From the NCBI GenBank assembly GCA_028583685.1, contig JAMXIF010001253.1:32149793-32213792 (forward strand): a stretch of 64,000 nucleotides of DNA, written 5' to 3'. Positions 57,266-64,000 of this stretch are shown piece by piece. Origin of the DNA: Petaurus breviceps papuanus. Its lineage: Eukaryota; Chordata; Mammalia; Diprotodontia; Petauridae. The notes under the pieces are model-generated. The model saw nothing but the letters and a program-made list of their open reading frames with translations. It was not told the DNA's origin and searched no databases. The translations under genes and the position numbers were made by a program. The first letter of the stretch is position 1, and every line of letters begins with the position of its first letter.

Positions 57266-57680
57266 ACAAGAACAAAAATGTGTTACGTGTTTTGTATGTA
57301 TTATGGTATACTTGGCTCTTTACATCTTTACTTTTTTAAAAAAAATTAATCACTTTTAGGCAATTCAGAGATTTCTTATTTTAAGATTTACTTTTAAAAT
57401 TTGGGCACACCACTGCTTTGTAGAAGAGATTTGTCGGTAGGCTGCCAAATTTCCCTCCTACCTAATTTTATATTGTTTAAACCTTTGAACATTAGTTGGT
57501 CTATTTTATAATTGGGATATATTTGTAGGGTTACACTTGTTTACATTTGTTGTGATGTGGTTAATTTATATATTTATGACCCATTTTCTTTTTCTTTTTT
57601 GATTCATTGGATAATTAACCCTAACCCAGGGCTTGCCCCTAGTGATTCCTGAGCCACACTAAGTGCATTAAGTATATACA
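57266..57680. other. AT-rich unassigned sequence
   Basis: No family recognised. A single 'accctaaccc' near 57620 resembles telomere repeat but is not repeated. Confidence 0.35.
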
Positions 57681-57682
57681 TA

Positions 57683-58064
57683 CCGTGTTTCCCCGATAAT
57701 AAGACACTGTCTTATTTTTTTTTGAAAGAAAAACACTAGAGGGCTTATTTTCAGGGGAGGGCTTATGTTGCCCTGCCTCAGCTCTCCTCCATGGCACTGC
57801 TCTCAATGGCGCCAGCAAGCAAATCACTGGGGAAGAACAGGATGATGCGCTCACTGCTGCAGCTCTGATTGGATGCAGCTCGGAGTGCGGCATGCGTTTC
57901 ACCCGGGGGGGGCGGTGCATACAGAGGGTACCATAATGTAGCGTGTAGCGCAGGGGATCACCTTCACTACAGTAGCAATTTCAAGAGGGCTTATTTTAGA
58001 GGAATCTTACACAGTAAGGGGAGGGCTTATTTTCTGGATAGGTCTTATTATCGGGGAAACACAT
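57683..58064. mobile_element. Non-autonomous TIR DNA transposon (MITE), CpG-rich
   Basis: The left end reads CCGTGTTTCCCCGATAATAA and the right end carries the inverted partner; 21 bases (GTGTTTCC...AATAAGAC, 57685-57705 and 58042-58062) are identical. A TA precedes the left end, suggesting the Tc1/mariner superfamily, though the right TA is not clear. 'agggcttatttt' occurs three times inside. The centre is GC- and CpG-rich, unlike its neighbours. At 382 bp it codes for nothing. The identical ends and surviving CpGs suggest a relatively recent arrival. Confidence 0.75.
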
Positions 58065-58221
58065 CAATAGTGATTCTTTTTGCCAAAAGTAAATGAATGA
58101 GTCGCTAAAACTGTTTTCTCAGAGTTAAAAGGGACAACAGTGTCCAGCAGGATAAAGCCATACCTCAAGACAGAAGCCCTTCTAACAAACTAACCTGGTG
58201 GCTATTACACTCTTACTTGAA

Positions 58222-58468
58222 GTTGTTGTCTTGTAGAGCAATTTCAGTTACATCTGACTTTCCATTTCACCATTGGGGTTTTTCTTGTCTAAGATACTGG
58301 AGTGATTTGCCATTTCCTTCTCCAGCTCATTTTTTACAGATGAGGAAATTGAGGCAAACAGGGATAAGTGACTTACCCAGGGTCACACAATTAGTCAATG
58401 TCTGAGGTCAGATTTGAACCCAGGAAGATGAGTCTTCCTGACTCCAGGCCCTGCATTCTATCCACCTC
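58222..58468 (-). repeat. MAR1-type CORE-SINE, antisense
   Basis: It has 'ccatttccttctccagctca', 'agggtcacacaattagtcaa' and 'gactccaggccctgcattc'. Confidence 0.83.
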
Positions 58469-59089
58469 CTGTTTTCATACTTAAATTCACTCTCAATATC
58501 TCCTGCTTCCTAGGATGCTAAGCTAATGGGAACTACAGATCTTCCTCCGGCTAACTTTGAGTTCATCCTACAGTCATAGGGAAGAGAATAGTAGAAGGAG
58601 CAGAAAAAATGAGGCCACTGCAAGTAGCAGAGTCAGATGGGAAACAATCCTTTGCAACTCTGTTGTCGGGGACTGGGGGAGCAGGTTAGAGGGTAAGGAT
58701 CTAAATGAACTGCCCAAGAAGAGTCAGTAACAGTGGCTGAGCAGGTCAATAGAAAAGAGCTTCAGTGAGGCCCTCTCATCTTGTCTAGGCATCTAGACAT
58801 GCCCTGTTCTCCCTAGCCCAGATCTCTGAGGCTCACTCAGCAAAGCCAAAAAAAACCCCTGAGGTTTTTGTTGTGGGCACTTGTGACACCTAGTGACAGA
58901 AACTGGAAAATACATCCAGTTTTTACCCTTCAGGGTCTCTACTGGCAATTTACAAGCAACAAAATAAACCCACAACTTTCTGTCTTTGGTTTGGGGCACT
59001 TAGAAAATCCTCACCTAAGCTTAGTCTGGTTGAGTAAATTTTTACATGCCGCACAATGAAACAGAAATATCTGAGATTTCCAATAATAT
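58469..59089. other. Unassigned sequence
   Basis: No gene or repeat recognised. Confidence 0.4.
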
Positions 59090-59205
59090 TATTAAGAGTG
59101 GAGTTTAAATCTGTCTCTGCTACTTTACATGTGACCATGGGTGAGTCACTTCCTTTCCCTAGATATTCTCCTATAAAATAAGATCAAATTAAATAATATT
59201 TGAGG
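59090..59205 (+). repeat. MIR, sense
   Basis: It has 'tttaaatctgtctctgctac' and 'gggtgagtcacttcctttcc'. Confidence 0.6.
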
Positions 59206-59219
59206 AAACTTAGAAATAA

Positions 59220-59465
59220 TAAACAATAACATTTACATAGCATTTTGAGGCTTGTGAAACAATTTACAGATATCTTGTTTTAGCTTCACAATAACTTTGG
59301 GAAGTAGATGCTATTAAGCATCATCATTTTAGATATGGGGAAACTGAGTCAGACAAAGATTAAGTGACTTGCCCAGGGTCACAAGGTTAGTGTCCAAGAC
59401 TGGATTTGAACTCAGGCCTTCCTAACTCCAGATCCAGTATTCTATCTACCACTGCCTCCTAGAGG
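59220..59465 (-). repeat. MIR, antisense, near full length
   Basis: It has 'cattttgaggcttgtgaaac', 'atggggaaactgagtcagac' and 'ctccagatccagtattctat'. Confidence 0.78.
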
Positions 59466-59525
59466 CATTGCCTCACTGCTTGGTTTTTTTTTTTCTATTT
59501 GTTTTATTTTATTTAGAAATCTTAG

Positions 59526-59699
59526 GCTTGAGGTGGCTAAGTGGCACAGTGAATAGAGCACTGGTCCTAAAGTCAGGAGGACCTGAGTTCAAATCTGACC
59601 TCAGACACTTAACACTTACTAATTGTGTTAGCTTGGGCAAGTCACTTAACTCCAATTGTCCTACTTTCCCCTCTCCAAAAAGGAAAAAAAGAAACAAAA
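59526..59699 (+). repeat. Short tRNA-headed SINE (WSINE1-like)
   Basis: Flanked by agaaatcttag (59515-59525 and 59700-59710). Confidence 0.92.
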
Positions 59700-59714
59700 A
59701 GAAATCTTAGACAT

Positions 59715-60165
59715 GTATAAATAGAACTTACAGAGTGCTTTCTTAGTTATAATCTCCCTCCATCCTCCCAACAACCCCATAACTCAGGACAAATACCCCC
59801 CTTTTACAGAATACCCCACTGAGAGAGATGAAGGACATCTGGTAAAGCTGGTACATCTTCCACCATGCCAAGATCCCTGCTACTACTGTATCCTATGTTC
59901 TCGGTGCACAACAGTTCCCAACAGAGGCAGCCAGGTAGCACAGAGACTAGCTACTACAACAAATATTTACAAATATTAGCTGATTTTATCCTCACAACAA
60001 CTTGGGAGCTAGGTGCTATTATTTCCCCAATTTTACAAATGAGGAAACTGAGGTTGGGATAGGTTAAGTGACTTGATTAGGGTCACCCTGTTAATAAGTA
60101 TCCAAGACAGAATTTGAACACAATCTCCTTGACTTCAGCTGTAGATCTCTAGTACCACCTGGCTG
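59715..60165 (-). repeat. Two antisense MIR copies
   Basis: The first (59715-59855) has 'cctcccaacaaccccataac'. The second (59945-60165) has 'tcctcacaacaacttgggag' and 'acaaatgaggaaactgaggt'. Confidence 0.7.
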
Positions 60166-60429
60166 CCTTTGCTGGGAACTGTGGTATAGTGAAGTTGAGA
60201 CCCAGGCCTCCAACTCAGTGTTCTAATCCCAGGTTTTCTGATTTCAAGATCAATTCCCTTTCCACAGTTACTGCACCACACTGCTTCCCATACAACTGCA
60301 TATACGTGTGGCTTCACTTTCACCTGATGTGAGAAAATCATTGGTGTAAATTGGATGTATATTTTTATACTAATATTTTAAAACAAATTGCATCATTAAT
60401 CACTAGTGTAAAGAAAGGAATGATGATCT

Positions 60430-60780
60430 GGGCAGCCAGGGTATACTTGAAAGCTTTGGACCTGGGTTTAAATCCTGGCTCTGACACTTGCTAGCTAGAT
60501 GGCCTTGGACCAGTCACTTTACATTTCAGCAACTGTTTCTTTATCTGCAAAATGAAAGGCTCAAAGATACCTTCCAGGGGCGGCCAGGTGGCTCAGCGAG
60601 TAAGAGCACTGGCCTTAGTGTCAGGATGACCTGGGGATCTAATCCAGGCTCAGATACTTAGCACCACACCCAGAAATAACTGGCCGTGTAACCTTGAGCA
60701 AGTTACTTAACCCCAATTGCTTAAAAAAAAAAGATACCTTCCAAGGAAAGTCTCTTCTAGCACTAAATTCTATGACCTTG
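60430..60780 (+). repeat. MIR-like SINE split by a short SINE
   Basis: The left piece has 'gggtttaaatcctggctctg' and the right 'agcactaaattctatgacc'. Confidence 0.65.
60577..60729 (+). repeat. Short SINE, 'ggccaggtggctcagcgag' subfamily
   Basis: Flanked by the exact duplication aaagataccttcca (60563-60576 and 60730-60743). It is the cleanest copy of this subfamily here. Confidence 0.93.
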
Positions 60781-61063
60781 TGGCTGAGTCCCCCAACCTT
60801 ATGGCATATAACCTCTTAATTCTGGGATTTCATCACCCACTTCCACCATTGTAGAAGACAACCTCACTTCAATTTAGTTGGAGGACTGAAAAATGCCTCT
60901 TCTTCAGGTCAACTTGGTGATGGACTTTTCTTTGCTTATCTTGGTTGGTCCTCAAACATCAAATATACATTTCTTCAATGGGATTTTAGCCAAGGCCTTG
61001 CCAGTTTGGTGGGCCCTTCTAGAGCTCATGATCTTCTAGCATAGCCTTTGAGAGTCCAATATT
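60781..61063. other. Unassigned sequence
   Basis: No family recognised. Confidence 0.35.
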
Positions 61064-61430
61064 AGCTACACACACACACACAGAGCTATATATACATATT
61101 TATTTATGTCTATATTTATATCATATATTAGTCTATATGAAATATATTAATTTAACAAAATAATCTATATAGAATATACCATAACTATAACAGAATATAT
61201 AGAATGTAGTATAAATATAATAGCATTTTATAGTATAAATTATATTATATCAATATATTAATTATAATATTAATGTAGTATATGATAAATATTCTATTAT
61301 TTATTAATAATATACTTCTAGATATACTTTTGTGGAGACTTATCCTTGAATGTAATTTCTATGCATACGTATATATAGTATATATACAGATGCATATGTA
61401 TATGTATATATGTATATACACACTCATAAA
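61064..61430. repeat. (CA)n followed by AT-rich low-complexity tract
   Basis: A short CA run leads into about 350 bp of TATA, TAATA and GTATA sequence. Confidence 0.8.
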
Positions 61431-63181
61431 GGTAGGACTAAATTATCTGTCTTGGATAGATAACAAAGCTCTTCAACTTTGAAGACCTCCAAAAATGGAA
61501 GGAGTCTCTCTGGACTCACCGAACAATCCCATGAATTATCTGACATACATCTCACTGTGGAGTACAACACAGAGAGTCTCTTTCCTTTTGGTCTTAGCTT
61601 CAGCAGGGATGGATTAGATCTTTTTATCACCCTGAAAATGAATATGGTGTTTGACCCAGTGAGATAGCTTAAGATTCTTGATCTTAGGCTTGACTTTCAT
61701 TGAGATAATCAGCTAATCGGCCACTATAGACCAGGAACAAACCCAGAACAGGAGTGAGTGTAGCTCCCCTAGCAGGTCATGAGAAGTTCCAATGAACAGT
61801 CAGAAAGAAGACTTTAGGGGGTGCCAAGGTCAGGAAAACAGAATAAGGCAAAGTAAGGGGGGGGGGGAATAAACGAGATAAGATAGGAGCTGCTCCCATT
61901 TTATGTAGGCAAAGCTGGTTTCCCTTTAAGGGGTCAGGGGGCCAGTCTAAGGATTATCTTGGTTTGGATTCTTGTTGCCTAAGGCATCTTGTAGAGAACT
62001 GGTATCTGAGGTGTTAACTTGAATTTCTACTACCCTGTAGGGAAAGCAATGCTCAGACAGAGGGTAATAGCCATTTTATATTAATTGTCCTCCTTTTCAC
62101 CTCAAAAAACATATTCCTTTACTCCTTTCCTATTAGTAGTTATTTTTATTGCATTTTATGGTTTACTAGTATCTCTCTGCCTTTTAACTCTGAGCCTGAA
62201 TTATTGGACTGGTCTGAATTAGATATGAACTAGAATAGAAGGGTACCTTGTAAGGGAAACGTAGATACCTTCTCTTGGCACCAGTAACTAAGTGGCCTTA
62301 GAAAGTTCTGAGCACCATGCAAGCCATTCCTGGGCTAACATGACATTTACCTTATGTCAATGTCTCAGAGGACTGATACCAAGAGGAAGAGGAGAGCTAT
62401 GAGAATGAATGAAGAATCCTTCATGAGACACAGAGTAGGATGGTGATGACTATATTAACTAAAAGGGAGCTGGAGCTTAGCAAACAATCCTCAAATATGC
62501 CCAAGGAACTTCACATGCAGGCTGCCGATCTCCTATACCAACCAAAGCTGATTAATGGGAGGGCACAGCTCTGGACAGAGAGGCAAAAACAGCAGAATGA
62601 CAGGAGGTATGGAATGTGACAATTTGAGGTGGTTCACTTTTCTAAAACAAAGGCAATATGGCATGCTTAAGCTACTGAGACCCAGTTACAAATAGCAAGA
62701 GGAAATAGGTGTGTGTTGGTGGGGAAAAGGTACAGGGAGGAGGGAGATGTAACTACAGAGCAAAGGACAATCGTCAGGGAGACTCAAGGGGAGAAGGAAT
62801 ACTTTCCACTCAGCAGTCCTTCCAACTACAGAGACCCTCATGGAAAGCATCCCCTTTGAAGGGGAAAGTTACTTCCATTGCCCAGGGAAGACAAAAGCAG
62901 AGGAATGGGCTGGCAAATTGTCAGGAGGGATTTGGGCTAAAACAGAAGTGCTTTTTAAACTTGAGTTCTATAAACACATTAGCCAAGCCTGAACCCTGGG
63001 GGAGTTCACCCAGAGTCTAAACACATAATCAAATTAAGCACCTCGCTACATTATTTTCCTAAATACAAACAGCAGAGATTCTGGACAATTACTTCCAGTT
63101 CATGAAGTAATAAGTCAATGAGTCACCAGGGAGACTGTGCAATCTCCTTCCCTGGAGAGGTTTAAAAGCAAAAAGACACTG

Positions 63182-63183
<2 letters not shown>
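61431..63183. other. Mostly non-repetitive sequence
   Basis: 1.75 kb without a recognised repeat or gene, apart from a G run at 61858-61868. It is among the longest repeat-poor stretches in the window. Confidence 0.4.

Positions 63184-63228
<45 letters not shown>
63184..63228. repeat. (TG)n microsatellite
   Basis: About 21 perfect TG units. Confidence 0.95.
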
Positions 63229-63230
<2 letters not shown>

Positions 63231-63354
63231 TATGTGTATATTGGAGGGAGTGAGAGTGGAGTTACTTATTTCTTATCTCTTGTTTCTTAACAACCTTGGT
63301 TCAATCATAATGATGCTAATGAAGTCAGAGCCATGGTCATGGATTCAAGGCTTG

Positions 63355-63510
63355 AATGTTAAGAACTAGAAGGGATTATTGAGTCAAACCTTTTCATTTT
63401 ATGAATGAGGAAGCAAAGACCTAGGAGGTGAATTATTTTGCCTAAGGGGCATTAAACTAGTAAATAGCAGACCAGGGACCAGAAGTAAGCTTCCTGACTT
63501 CCATCTAGTT
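63355..63510 (-). repeat. MIR, antisense
   Basis: It has 'agaactagaagggattattg' and 'cagaccagggaccagaagta'. Confidence 0.55.
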
Positions 63511-63624
63511 AAGTAATTTTGGTGGTGGGTTTATGAAATAGCCACATAGTACATAATAGATAGATATATAGATATAGATACAAAGGTATACTATACCTTT
63601 ATATCTAGGTTCTTGCAGATTTAA

Positions 63625-63640
63625 CCACCAGATGGCATGG
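63625..63640 (+). promoter_or_regulatory. CTCF-like motif
   Basis: CCACCAGATGGCATGG matches the CTCF core CCACYAGRKGGCRS at all but one position. It is not inside a recognised repeat. A motif match alone does not prove binding. Confidence 0.45.
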
Positions 63641-64000
63641 CGTTAATAGCCACTCACTGCTAAATGCCACACACATCTAGATGGTTTGCACCTGCCCTGC
63701 TGTGTAAGTAGCGTATTTTTTATGATTCTCAAAGAATCAGTGACTTTTTAACCCTCAGTTCCACCTCTAATAACAGAGCAGTGCTAACTAATTTTCAAGG
63801 GGCAGGTGGATTCATGTATCCACACAATTAGAACTTAACTCTGAGCCTCCATCTATTGAGAAAGGTCTTCTCTTTTGAACATTCATTTCAATGAAGACTA
63901 GACATGTGGAAATGATTCTACCCAGAAGGCGACAAATATGTTTGAATGCTAAATACAGTTGTTGTTCCTTCATTGTTGTTTAATCCTAGGATAGACTTTA

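Noticed and set aside
57610-57630. Interstitial telomere repeat
   Set aside because: Only a single 'accctaaccc' is present; no tandem array.
63957-64000. Another dispersed-repeat or MAR1 copy at the right edge
   Set aside because: Only about 40 bases ('ttgttgttccttcattgttg') are visible before the window ends, too few to decide.

Overview
This window is vertebrate nuclear DNA from a marsupial. The evidence is the dense population of marsupial-type SINEs (CORE-SINEs of the MAR1 kind, and short tRNA-headed SINEs ending in an 'aaccccaattgc' + A-rich tail), together with L1/HAL1, RTE, L2, CR1/L3 and MIR copies. The short SINEs resemble those of Australian marsupials, but the species cannot be fixed from the sequence alone.

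Only one host protein-coding exon is supported. It is the first coding exon of the melatonin receptor gene MTNR1B on the minus strand (10816-11050), with a consensus splice donor, a CpG-rich promoter region and a TATA-like box just upstream. Everything to its left (1-10815) is the beginning of intron 1; exon 2 with TM2-TM7 is not in the window, so this intron is longer than 10.8 kb. Everything to its right (about 11.5-64 kb) is upstream intergenic DNA. In other mammals the next gene on that side is FAT3, but no FAT3 exon is visible here.

Layout: 1-10.8 kb, intron 1, made of L2, MIR, SINE and two L1 pieces. 10.8-11.5 kb, MTNR1B exon 1 and promoter. 11.5-18.9 kb, old L2/L3/MIR with younger SINEs. 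18.9-21.8 kb, an antisense RTE element carrying a dimeric SINE. 22-31 kb, L2/MIR/SINE mosaic. 31.2-36.5 kb, a HAL1 element (L1-like, ORF1 only) split by a younger full-length HAL1, each carrying a solo LTR. 36.6 kb, a (GA)n tract with a 100-N assembly gap. 38.0-42.5 kb, a 4.5-kb antisense L1. 44.7-45.3 kb, a second solo LTR of the family found at 31.7 kb. 47.3-50.8 kb, an old CR1/L3 split by a 1.4-kb insert and by a SINE whose tail grew into an AT-rich minisatellite. 51.6-53.5 kb, antisense L2. 54.7-55.3 kb, a hAT-Charlie-type DNA element. 57.7-58.1 kb, a CpG-rich terminal-inverted-repeat element with near-identical ends. 58-64 kb, MIR/SINE plus non-repetitive stretches.

I found no previously undescribed gene system. 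The best material is the datable nesting of mobile elements (several with exact target-site duplications), two TIR elements, a few unclassified repeats, and candidate regulatory motifs near MTNR1B. Family names were assigned by recognition of consensus-like sequence, not by a database search, and most repeat ends are good to about 5-20 bases except where a target-site duplication fixes them.
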